28,423 bases of DNA, from assembly GCA_964476375.1 (NCBI GenBank), contig CAYYZW010000031.1:1-28423 (forward strand), written 5' to 3'. The notes under the pieces are model-generated. The model worked only from the letters and a program-made list of their open reading frames with translations. It searched no databases and had not been told where the DNA came from. Shown piece after piece: positions 1 through 6,649 of this stretch (positions are counted from its first letter, which is position 1; each line of letters begins with the position of its first letter). Origin of the DNA: SAT2750 sp964476375 (GTDB lineage Bacteria; Planctomycetota; Planctomycetia; Pirellulales; Pirellulaceae). A program made the position numbers and the translations under genes.

Positions 1-576
1 GAAGGGAACAGCATCTCCGACCTGGGACCGATCAAGGAACTGAAGAATATCCAGTCGCTTAACGTGGCTGCGAACAAGGTCAGTAACCTGGCACCGCTTG
101 CCGGACTCACGGCACTGCAGTACCTGCACCTGGCGGGCAACGAGGTCAGTGACCTGGCCCCACTCTCCGGACTGGAGAACCTGCGGTCGCTCTACCTCTC
201 CAATAACAAGGTCGCCGATACCGCGCCCATCGCCGGGCTGGGAAAACTCTGGTCACTCTACCTGGATGGGAACCAGCTCGCTGACCTGGCCACCCTGCAG
301 AAACTCACGAACCTCTCCTCGCTGGATCTGCGAAAGAACCAGGTCGCAGATCTTTCCCCGCTGACGAACTTGACCGAACTTCGTTACCTGCTGCTCAATG
401 AAAACAAGATCGAGGATCTTGGCGTGCTGGTGGAGATGGCAAAAAAGGACGCGGAGGGCCAAAAGCGTTTCGCTCCTTTCTGGAACATCTACCTGGCTGA
501 CAATCCGCTCTCTGGCAAGACGCGGGGCCAGGTTCGTGACCTGCAGAAGCTTGGGGGCCGCGTGCATACCGAGTAA
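1..576 (+). CDS. Leucine-rich repeat protein, C-terminal part (5' end outside window)
   Basis: The open frame enters from the left edge and gives 191 residues before a TAA stop at 574-576. It is almost entirely leucine-rich repeats of exactly 22 residues, with the pattern N-x-V-x-D-L-x-P-L-x-x-L-x-x-L-x-x-L-x-L-x-x, which is the SDS22/internalin-like class. Six regular units start at nucleotides 7, 73, 139, 205, 271 and 337. A seventh unit starts at 403, is stretched by a charged insert (EMAKKDAEGQ) and forms a C-terminal cap ending NPLSGKTRGQVRDLQKLGG. Such repeats make a curved solenoid that binds proteins. The N-terminal part, and so any signal peptide or fused domain, is not visible. A GTG at 64 can be read as a start but lies inside a repeat, so it is not the real one. 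The partner and role are unknown; planctomycetes have many exported LRR proteins of this kind. Confidence 0.9.
   Translation, partial: EGNSISDLGPIKELKNIQSLNVAANKVSNLAPLAGLTALQYLHLAGNEVSDLAPLSGLENLRSLYLSNNKVADTAPIAGLGKLWSLYLDGNQLADLATLQKLTNLSSLDLRKNQVADLSPLTNLTELRYLLLNENKIEDLGVLVEMAKKDAEGQKRFAPFWNIYLADNPLSGKTRGQVRDLQKLGGRVHTE
7..402 (+). repeat. Six tandem 66-nt coding repeats (22-residue LRR units)
   Basis: Units begin at 7, 73, 139, 205, 271 and 337, each with an Asn codon, and keep an exact 66-base period. They are conserved at protein level but clearly diverged at DNA level, so this is an old duplicated domain and not a recent satellite expansion. Confidence 0.85.
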
Positions 577-728
577 TGCCCGCAGTTTTTTTCCCGGCAG
601 AAAATACACGGGTGGTTCCAGAAAGCCACGTTTTTCTTGTTGCCACCGGTGACCTGCTGCGGTACTTGTCGTGAGAACGAAAGAGAGAACCCAGCAGAGG
701 ATCCTCTGCTGTCATCTCTTTTGAAGGC
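577..728. other. Intergenic region between LRR gene and DUF2071 gene
   Basis: This 152-base gap holds no credible gene. Its only clear structure is the perfect palindrome at 692-711. I see no convincing -35/-10 pair. A short pyrimidine-rich stretch (CATCTCTTTT, 713-722) follows the palindrome. Confidence 0.6.
681..720. promoter_or_regulatory. Perfect 20-bp palindrome within a longer imperfect hairpin, just upstream of DUF2071 gene
   Basis: CAGCAGAGGA (692-701) is followed at once by its exact complement TCCTCTGCTG (702-711). An outer arm AAGAGA (681-686) can pair with TCTCTT (715-720) across a 5/3 internal loop. As RNA this gives an 8-bp stem with a GATC tetraloop, and it ends 17 bases before the ATG at 729. 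It may be the intrinsic terminator of the LRR gene (the following T-tract is poor), an operator for a dimeric repressor, or a translation-modulating hairpin. The sequence alone does not decide between these. Confidence 0.45.
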
Positions 729-1541
729 ATGCATGATGAATTCAGCTGTCCGATGAACAGACACCGCCCACCCGCAGAAATACTCCCCACCGACCAGGCC
801 GCGGGAATACCTGCTGCACAGCGAGAACTCGACCGCCTCGCCCCCTCGACCCGCCCTGCTGGAAGTCCCAGGGGATACCAGTCCTGGCGTTCGCTCCTCT
901 TCCTGCACTGGCCAGTCCCCTGCGACCAGCTGCGCCCGCTTGTTCCCGAGGAGCTTTCACTCGACCTCCACCAGGACACGGCCTACCTTGGGATCGTGCT
1001 GTTTGGCATGCAGGATGTCCGCCACCGCAGTTGGCCACGCTTCTTGTCATTTAATTTCCTTGAGGCCAATGTCCGCACCTACGTGCATTACCGCGGAAAT
1101 CCGGGTATCTACTTTCATTCCCTGGATGCCAATTCTCGTCTTGCCGTCTGGGGAGCTCGTACAGCATGGAGTCTCCCCTATCACCATTCCCGGATGGAGA
1201 TGGAATCCGGCAACGGGGAGACCGTCTTCAAAATTCGCCGCAGCAGCTCAGCCGCTTTCCATCGTACTCGCTACCGGGTGGGGCCCGTGCTCCCTCCTTC
1301 CGAACCGGGCTCGCTGGAACATTTCCTCCTGGAACGGTACTGGCTGTTTGTCCGGCACCGCGGCCGCCTCTGCAAGGCCCAGGTCCATCATCGCCCCTAC
1401 CCCACCCGGGAGGCCCATCTCCTGGAATTTGAAGACCAGCTGCGAGCATCGGCCGGTCTCCACGAGCTTCATGGAGCCCCCCCACTTGTTCATTTCTCGG
1501 AAGGGGTTGATACCGAGGTTTTTGGCCTGCAGCGGGCCTGA
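729..1541 (+). CDS. DUF2071 (YqjF-like) family protein
   Basis: The 270-residue protein matches DUF2071 by eye. After a poorly conserved N-terminus of about 50 residues comes the family opening W-R-S-L-L-F-L-H-W-P-V-P, then L-R-P-L-V-P (residues 68-73), L-G-I-V-L-F-G-M (87-94) and the stretch F-L-S-F-N-F-L-E-A-N-V-R-T-Y-V close to residue 110. The closing segment before residue 255 (P-L-V-H-F-S-E-G-V-D) is also typical. The family is widespread in bacteria (YqjF of Bacillus) and its biochemical role is not settled, so no function is claimed. No signal peptide is seen, which suggests a cytoplasmic location. An in-frame ATG at 753 is an alternative start. GAAGG (723-727) sits too close to the ATG at 729 to be an ordinary Shine-Dalgarno site. 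The stop is 9 bases from the stop of the convergent propeller gene. Confidence 0.85.
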   Translation: MHDEFSCPMNRHRPPAEILPTDQAAGIPAAQRELDRLAPSTRPAGSPRGYQSWRSLLFLHWPVPCDQLRPLVPEELSLDLHQDTAYLGIVLFGMQDVRHRSWPRFLSFNFLEANVRTYVHYRGNPGIYFHSLDANSRLAVWGARTAWSLPYHHSRMEMESGNGETVFKIRRSSSAAFHRTRYRVGPVLPPSEPGSLEHFLLERYWLFVRHRGRLCKAQVHHRPYPTREAHLLEFEDQLRASAGLHELHGAPPLVHFSEGVDTEVFGLQRA

Positions 1542-1550
1542 CGACGAGTC

Positions 1551-4500
1551 CTACTCGCTTCCAAGGCAGACCAGTTGCCCGTCCGTCAGGGCGATTGTCA
1601 CACGTCCCAGGCGATCGACCGAAAGGCCCCACGGACGAGGTTCGGCGGGAAGCGGCATCGACCAGACTGTTTTTCCGTCTGTCGCATCGAGTGCCGCCAC
1701 GCGGAAAGCGGGCTGGGATTCCTCTTCATTTTCTTCCGCCGCGGCGTTCTCTTCTGAAGCCACGGCCCCCACCACAATGACCTGTTCACCGGCGATTGCC
1801 AGCGCCGCGGTGGAGAGAAATTCCTTGTTCTCCCAGACCCCGACCAGCTCCCCCGATTTCTCGTCAGGTGCCACCCGGAGTACCTGCTCCGCCCTGGCTC
1901 GAACCACGATTTCACCAAGGACCGCCTGGGCAAACCGATCCTTGGCATGGTAACGCCCTACCTGGTACTGTTCCGGGCCATAGAGCAGGCGGTCAAACGC
2001 ATAGACCTTGTCATTGACCAGGAAGAGTTCCCGTCCTCGTGGAGTCTTGGTCCAGATCTCTTCCAGCGTGTTCAGGCAGGCTCCATTCTCCACATCGTAG
2101 ATCGCCGGGGAGACAACGTTTCCACCCGCCATGTAGAGCCTCTGCTTGTCCTTGAGAAGATGCCCCTGGACACTGACCCCGGCACCGTCCTCACTCTCGC
2201 CGATCCGTCCGGAGGTGTTGTTCTGCCAGACGATACTCCCATCCTGGGTATCCAGGGCATACACGTGCGTACCGTCATAACTGGCAATCCCCGCGGCGGC
2301 GTAGACCACCCCATCCTCCACCAGCACACCACTTCCCACGGGCCATGTCGATGTCAGCCGTCCGTAAGCCGGGATCTTGCGATCCACCGGAGCGGCCCGA
2401 AATCGCCATAACTGCCTACCACTTGAAGCCTCAAAACAGTAAACCCAACCGTCGCTCGACCCCACAAACAGTCGCCCGTCGGCAATGGCCGGCGGGTAGT
2501 TTACCGCAGCCCCGGTAAAAGCAGTCCAGACGCTCTTGCCGCTGGACATCTCGATTGCCTCCACACAGCCATTGGTCCCCGTAAAAAAACCTCGTTCTCC
2601 TGCCGTTACCAGCTGGGTGGGACGGCTCCCTGGTGTTGCGATGGTCCAGAGCTGGCTGACCTGCTGACCAGGCTGGACCGGTGTTCCCGAGTGCCGCTGG
2701 TTCCCCCGCCGGTAGCCAGGCCAGTCCTTGTCATCCACCAGCAGCGGCTGCTGCTGATCGTCGAGATCCCCGGTCACTTCCAGGCGCTGTTTTTCAACGG
2801 CCGCTTCTTCCACCGCCAGATCCCCGCGAGCCGCCAGGCTGATGACACCGACCAGCGAGAGGTTGCAGTCACACATCCAGGGCCCCCAGTAGAGTTGGCC
2901 GTGGGCTACCACCACGCCATCCTGGCAGGCAGGCCGCATCAGGCCGATCCGTGAGGGGGTGACCTGTGGACCATCCAGCGGTACTCGCTGGGTTCCTGTA
3001 TGCCGGTAACCGCGAGTAAAGATGCTATCCACAGTTGCCGTTGCCCTCGTGCAATTCCCCCGGAAACACTGCAGGTCAGCGAGAATCTCACCGCTTGTGC
3101 GGTCAAACTTCTTGCTCGTCTCGGTCCTCCCCATCGCGTAGACGCCATCCTCTCGAAGGATCAACTGGTAGTTGCCGTGGGGGTGTTTCCAGAGCAGATC
3201 ACCGCTCGCCGCCGACATCGCAACCAGGTTGGTGCGCTGGGGTCCGGCAAAGTAAATCGCCTCATCATCTGCTTTGACAAAGCTGCTGCTGGAAAATCCT
3301 TTGCGGGGCGTCTGGGCCTTGTCATTCTCCCCGATTGCTTCAAGGATCTCCGAGTCGATCCGTTGCCAGAGCTGCTTCCCGGTCGAGATATCGAGGCTGC
3401 CCACGAAGTTCTTCTCGCTGTAATAAAACAGCCGGCCATCACGCAGGACGGTTGCCCGGCTATCGAGCGGTTCATCCTTCCGCAGGGACCATTTCAGGTC
3501 ACCACTGGCAAGGTCAATAGCTGCCAGCGTACGACCAAATCCCCAGGGGTACTGATCCTGGGCATATCCTGTCCCCAGTCCACTCCAGGGCCAGCCCGCG
3601 GCAGTCCGTTCTCCCTTGATCACGACCGCTTCCTGTTCCTCGTCACCGAGCAATGCGTACAGTACACCATCCTTGATCACCATCCACTTCCAGGTCCGGT
3701 CGGGAGTGGTCCCCTTCGGCAAAGTGACTTCACCCTTTGTCTCTCCTGTCACCGCATCGATAACCAGGCACTTTTCCTTGAAGGCCAGGTAAAGTTCCCT
3801 GTCATTGGCTACCATCAGGTTTCGGTGCACCATGAAGCCGGGTTCCAGTTGACGGCGCCAGAGCTCGGTTCCGTTGTAGCCATGGATACAGACAAGCGTG
3901 TTGACCAGTGGCCATTCCCGCTCCTTGATCGCGATATGACCAAACACCTTGAACAGCCGGCCACCGGCGGCAACGGTCACCTCGGGCATGGGGCCATAAA
4001 ACGGTGTGGCCAGGAACTGGGTGATGTAGGGAGCCCGCGCCAGTTGGTCGTTAGAACGTGGGTTGTTGTCAGGCCCATGGTAGGGATGAGACCAGACGTC
4101 GCTCCCCTCGGGAACCGGCTTCTGCCAGCGGGCCCCGGCAATCAGCGACACCCCTCCTGGACAGAGTACCCGCCGGACCTCGCTGGTCTCTTGGTTGGAC
4201 AATGTCCCGGCCGGAAGGTAGACCAGGTCCGCTATATTGTCTGCCAGGTGAATCGATGCCGTGCGCCCCGTTTCCATGGTCACCTTGCTCCCCAGGACAC
4301 CCTTCTGCCGGGCATGGCGGCGACTTGCCTCCAGCTCCCGGGGGCTGGAAAGCTGGACATGGACCAGCATTCCACTCTCCTCTGCCAGCCGGGCTGGAAA
4401 GGAAGTATCTCCATCGGGAAGCCCGAGAACGACAGCCAGCCCCCTGGTCGTCCCTGTCTGCTCAAGCAGATTCTCGACCGGGTTCGCTCCCGGAAGTGCC

Positions 4501-4577
4501 TGGCTGCAGGTGACAGCGAGCAACAGGGATATTCCATGCGACCACAAACGTCCAAGCTGGATAAGTCGAAACAACAT
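1551..4577 (-). CDS. Exported PQQ-type beta-propeller protein with N-terminal methyltransferase-like domain
   Basis: A 1008-residue protein. Residues 1 to about 29 form a signal peptide (hydrophobic core I-S-L-L-L-A-V-T, ending near S-Q-A-L-P-G). Residues 34-150 resemble a degenerate class I methyltransferase: V-L-G-L-P-D-G stands in the motif I position and E-V-R-R-V-L-C-P-G-G-V-S-L-I matches the late RVLkPGG strand, but the usual acidic G-x-G-x-G SAM loop is missing. From about 155 onward there are two sets of PQQ/BamB-like blades, with repeats such as G-T-E-L-W-R, G-K-Q-L-W-Q, G-D-L-L-W-K, G-K-S-V-W-T, G-R-Q-L-W-R, G-S-I-V-W-Q and G-K-T-V-W-S. The second set starts near W-P-G-Y-R-R-G-N (about 640). 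This architecture recurs in planctomycetes. The propeller is likely a periplasmic binding or redox scaffold, with or without PQQ. AGAGGA lies about 10 bases before the ATG. The cyclase gene lies 90 bases upstream on the same strand. Confidence 0.85.
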   Translation of the reverse strand: MLFRLIQLGRLWSHGISLLLAVTCSQALPGANPVENLLEQTGTTRGLAVVLGLPDGDTSFPARLAEESGMLVHVQLSSPRELEASRRHARQKGVLGSKVTMETGRTASIHLADNIADLVYLPAGTLSNQETSEVRRVLCPGGVSLIAGARWQKPVPEGSDVWSHPYHGPDNNPRSNDQLARAPYITQFLATPFYGPMPEVTVAAGGRLFKVFGHIAIKEREWPLVNTLVCIHGYNGTELWRRQLEPGFMVHRNLMVANDRELYLAFKEKCLVIDAVTGETKGEVTLPKGTTPDRTWKWMVIKDGVLYALLGDEEQEAVVIKGERTAAGWPWSGLGTGYAQDQYPWGFGRTLAAIDLASGDLKWSLRKDEPLDSRATVLRDGRLFYYSEKNFVGSLDISTGKQLWQRIDSEILEAIGENDKAQTPRKGFSSSSFVKADDEAIYFAGPQRTNLVAMSAASGDLLWKHPHGNYQLILREDGVYAMGRTETSKKFDRTSGEILADLQCFRGNCTRATATVDSIFTRGYRHTGTQRVPLDGPQVTPSRIGLMRPACQDGVVVAHGQLYWGPWMCDCNLSLVGVISLAARGDLAVEEAAVEKQRLEVTGDLDDQQQPLLVDDKDWPGYRRGNQRHSGTPVQPGQQVSQLWTIATPGSRPTQLVTAGERGFFTGTNGCVEAIEMSSGKSVWTAFTGAAVNYPPAIADGRLFVGSSDGWVYCFEASSGRQLWRFRAAPVDRKIPAYGRLTSTWPVGSGVLVEDGVVYAAAGIASYDGTHVYALDTQDGSIVWQNNTSGRIGESEDGAGVSVQGHLLKDKQRLYMAGGNVVSPAIYDVENGACLNTLEEIWTKTPRGRELFLVNDKVYAFDRLLYGPEQYQVGRYHAKDRFAQAVLGEIVVRARAEQVLRVAPDEKSGELVGVWENKEFLSTAALAIAGEQVIVVGAVASEENAAAEENEEESQPAFRVAALDATDGKTVWSMPLPAEPRPWGLSVDRLGRVTIALTDGQLVCLGSE

Positions 4578-4667
4578 CTGGCACCATTCCTCTGGAAAAA
4601 AGCGTCAACAGGGCAGGTCGACAGCCACCTTACCGCAGTCCGCCGAAGATTTCCAAGGAAAAGACCG

Positions 4668-6497
4668 TCATTTCGAGACCAGCTGGATCACTCCTTCAAA
4701 GTCCACAGGAGGCGTCGCACCACGGTCCGTTATGTACATCTGCAGGAAGCTGGCAACCGGATCCCTGTTCACCAGCGGAGAAAGCTTGTCGGCCAGGTGT
4801 TCCCATTCTCCACGGTCAAAAGCGGCCAGGAGCGACTCATATTCTCCTAGCAGATCCAGCGGGATTTCTTCTCGCCTGAGCAACTGGCTGATTTCCGTTG
4901 CTGTCTGCATTCCATAGGGCAATACCCGGCCAACCCGCCTGAGGCAGTACTCTGCATCCCCCAGTCGGACCACGGGGATCTCCAGGCCAGAGGCCGTCTT
5001 CTCCTGCCGGACCGCCAGCGACCGAAGTCGCTGGGCGGTCGTGCCATCCACCAGGATGGCAACGCCAAAGATACGTGTCATCGCTTCCAGTCGGGCGGCA
5101 AGGTTCACGACCGGGCCAAACACCGTCACCTTGACCTGGTCGGAGGATCCGATTTTTCCGGCCACTGCTTTTCCCGAGGCAATCCCGATGCCGGTCTGGA
5201 ACCCCCCCAGCGGCAGGTCTCCATCTGCTTCCCCCTCGACAAACCCGGAAAGGATCTCGCTGGCCGCCGTACAGGCGCGTTCCATGCGGTCATCCTGCCT
5301 CAGCGGCCATCCCCAGAATCCCATCACCGCATCCCCATGGAAGTCCCCGACAACGCCTCCGTGTGCCAGGAGTTTCCGAGTCATGATCCCCAGCGCAGCG
5401 CTGGTTCTTTCCAGCAACTGGGCCAGGTCATCGGCCGACTGTTCACTTTCACGAGAAAACCCGTGCAGATCGCAAAACATCACCGAGACATCCGTTTCAC
5501 GCGGTGAGAGGACCTCGTCCGGATCACGCTTGCGAAGGGCATCAAGGACGACGGTGGGGAAAAACTGGCGAAAGTGTGTGTGCGTCTGCTCCAGCGACTT
5601 CAGGTGCCGCAAGCTGCCCAGCGTGGAAGCCGCCAGCTCCGTAAATTTCATGTCATCACGGAGAGAACGTGCCTGATCGTCATTCTGGACGGAGGAATCT
5701 TCCGAGGCGAATTCACCTGCCACGTAAATCGCCCAGCCGGAACAGGAGGGTGAATCAACCGGCACACAAAATGCCCAGTCAATTCCCTCCATTTCCGTGA
5801 AAGTAGAAGCTGGGTTTCCGCGCGACTGGCCCCAGATATGGACAATGCTGTGATTGTCATGGACCGCCGCCTGGATCAATCGCTGGCTGGGAGCAAACGA
5901 GGCAAGCTGGTGACCACGGTAATCCCAATGCAAAACCGCCACGGAAAGATCTGCCAATCCGTCGCCTGGCGAATCGCAGGATACCAGTGCAGCCCCACTG
6001 GCCCGCGGGATACCGGCAAGCAAGAGGTTGATCAGCCGTATAAACAACTCCGTATCGTTATCCGCACTGGAGATAATCTCGGGAAGCTGCCCGAGGATCT
6101 CGATCCGCTGCTGCGGATCCCCAAAGGGATGTTCCTGCAGGTCATCAGCTGAAAAGGTCCGTTCCAGGACCGGTTCAATCTCCTGGAGCGTGGCTTCCAG
6201 GCGGCTGTCTGCCATGGCAAACGTCGTCTCACCAATAACAAAGTGCTCTCCCAGCTGGATCTCGAAGAGATCCTGCTCGATGCCCTGGTAAAAGATCGCG
6301 TTGGAAGCCCCCGGCATGGCCTCCACATGCAGCCGGCCGTGCTCCCAACGCAACCGTGCGTGCTGGCGGGAAATGCGGGTATCCCAGGAAACGCCCCAGG
6401 CCTGCTGGCCTCGGCCAAGCACCACTTCCTGGTCCACCGGAAGGGGACGGCGCCAGCGTTTCCGGTAATCGGCACCCTGGGCAATCAGATCTGGCAT
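4668..6497 (-). CDS. FHA-GAF-class III nucleotide cyclase
   Basis: A 609-residue cytoplasmic signalling protein; no membrane segment or signal peptide is seen. Residues 25-95 are an FHA phosphothreonine-binding domain (G-R-G at 28-30, R-I-S-R-Q-H-A-R-L at 41-49). Residues about 130-295 look like a GAF sensor domain. Residues 333-500 are a class III adenylate/guanylate cyclase domain: the first metal Asp is D343 (F-C-D-L-H-G-F), the second D389 (H-G-D-A-V-M-G-F-W-G), and the transition-state pair is N465 and R469 (V-V-N-L-A-A-R). The position normally held by the adenine-recognising Lys is D385, so cAMP versus cGMP cannot be assigned. A C-terminal tail of about 100 residues contains C-L-R-R-V-G-R-V and an acidic helical segment and is typical of planctomycete cyclases. 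FHA suggests input from a Ser/Thr kinase; one such kinase lies 5 kb away, but a link is only inferred. Confidence 0.9.
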   Translation of the reverse strand: MPDLIAQGADYRKRWRRPLPVDQEVVLGRGQQAWGVSWDTRISRQHARLRWEHGRLHVEAMPGASNAIFYQGIEQDLFEIQLGEHFVIGETTFAMADSRLEATLQEIEPVLERTFSADDLQEHPFGDPQQRIEILGQLPEIISSADNDTELFIRLINLLLAGIPRASGAALVSCDSPGDGLADLSVAVLHWDYRGHQLASFAPSQRLIQAAVHDNHSIVHIWGQSRGNPASTFTEMEGIDWAFCVPVDSPSCSGWAIYVAGEFASEDSSVQNDDQARSLRDDMKFTELAASTLGSLRHLKSLEQTHTHFRQFFPTVVLDALRKRDPDEVLSPRETDVSVMFCDLHGFSRESEQSADDLAQLLERTSAALGIMTRKLLAHGGVVGDFHGDAVMGFWGWPLRQDDRMERACTAASEILSGFVEGEADGDLPLGGFQTGIGIASGKAVAGKIGSSDQVKVTVFGPVVNLAARLEAMTRIFGVAILVDGTTAQRLRSLAVRQEKTASGLEIPVVRLGDAEYCLRRVGRVLPYGMQTATEISQLLRREEIPLDLLGEYESLLAAFDRGEWEHLADKLSPLVNRDPVASFLQMYITDRGATPPVDFEGVIQLVSK

Positions 6498-6611
6498 GAA
6501 GGTGGCCTGTCAATGAAATAGAAACGGGGAAGCTGTCAATATTCTACGAGGCGTCCAGGCCTCGTGAAAGCTGTCGGGCAGGCGAAGCGACGTTCGCTGG
6601 CCGAAACGATA

Positions 6612-6620
6612 TGCTAGAAT
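6612..6620 (+). promoter_or_regulatory. Extended -10 promoter element for the PSD1 gene
   Basis: TGCTAGAAT combines an extended -10 TG with TAGAAT (5 of 6 matches to TATAAT). A start of transcription near 6627 would leave a short leader of about 22 bases that holds the GGAGG ribosome site. No good -35 box is visible, as expected for an extended -10 promoter. Confidence 0.5.
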
Positions 6621-6635
6621 AGCACCGTTTGCCCC

Positions 6636-6640
6636 GGAGG
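6636..6640 (+). promoter_or_regulatory. Shine-Dalgarno site that selects the GTG start at 6650
   Basis: GGAGG lies 9 bases before GTG 6650. It lies inside the coding frame if the TTG at 6629 is used, so it argues for the GTG start. Confidence 0.65.
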
Positions 6641-6649
6641 CCCGCCGCC

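Larger units (their letters stand above)
6498..6649. other. Divergent intergenic region between cyclase and PSD1 genes
   Basis: This 152-base spacer should carry promoters for both flanking genes. For the plus strand there is an extended -10 at 6612-6620. For the minus strand there are two copies of TTGACA within the 8-base direct repeat CTGTCAAT (plus-strand 6507-6514 and 6533-6540); the distal copy could be a -35 box, but no good -10 stands at the right distance. Confidence 0.5.

Noticed and set aside
7..402. Regular 66-base repeats as a possible CRISPR or satellite array
   Set aside because: They are in frame, encode canonical 22-residue LRR units and have no spacers.
3000..4850. A 616-codon open frame on the plus strand, antisense to the propeller gene and running into the cyclase gene
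   Set aside because: It lacks any recognisable domain, has unnatural composition (rich in Pro, Arg, Gln, His) and lies opposite a clear protein family; it is an effect of high GC content.
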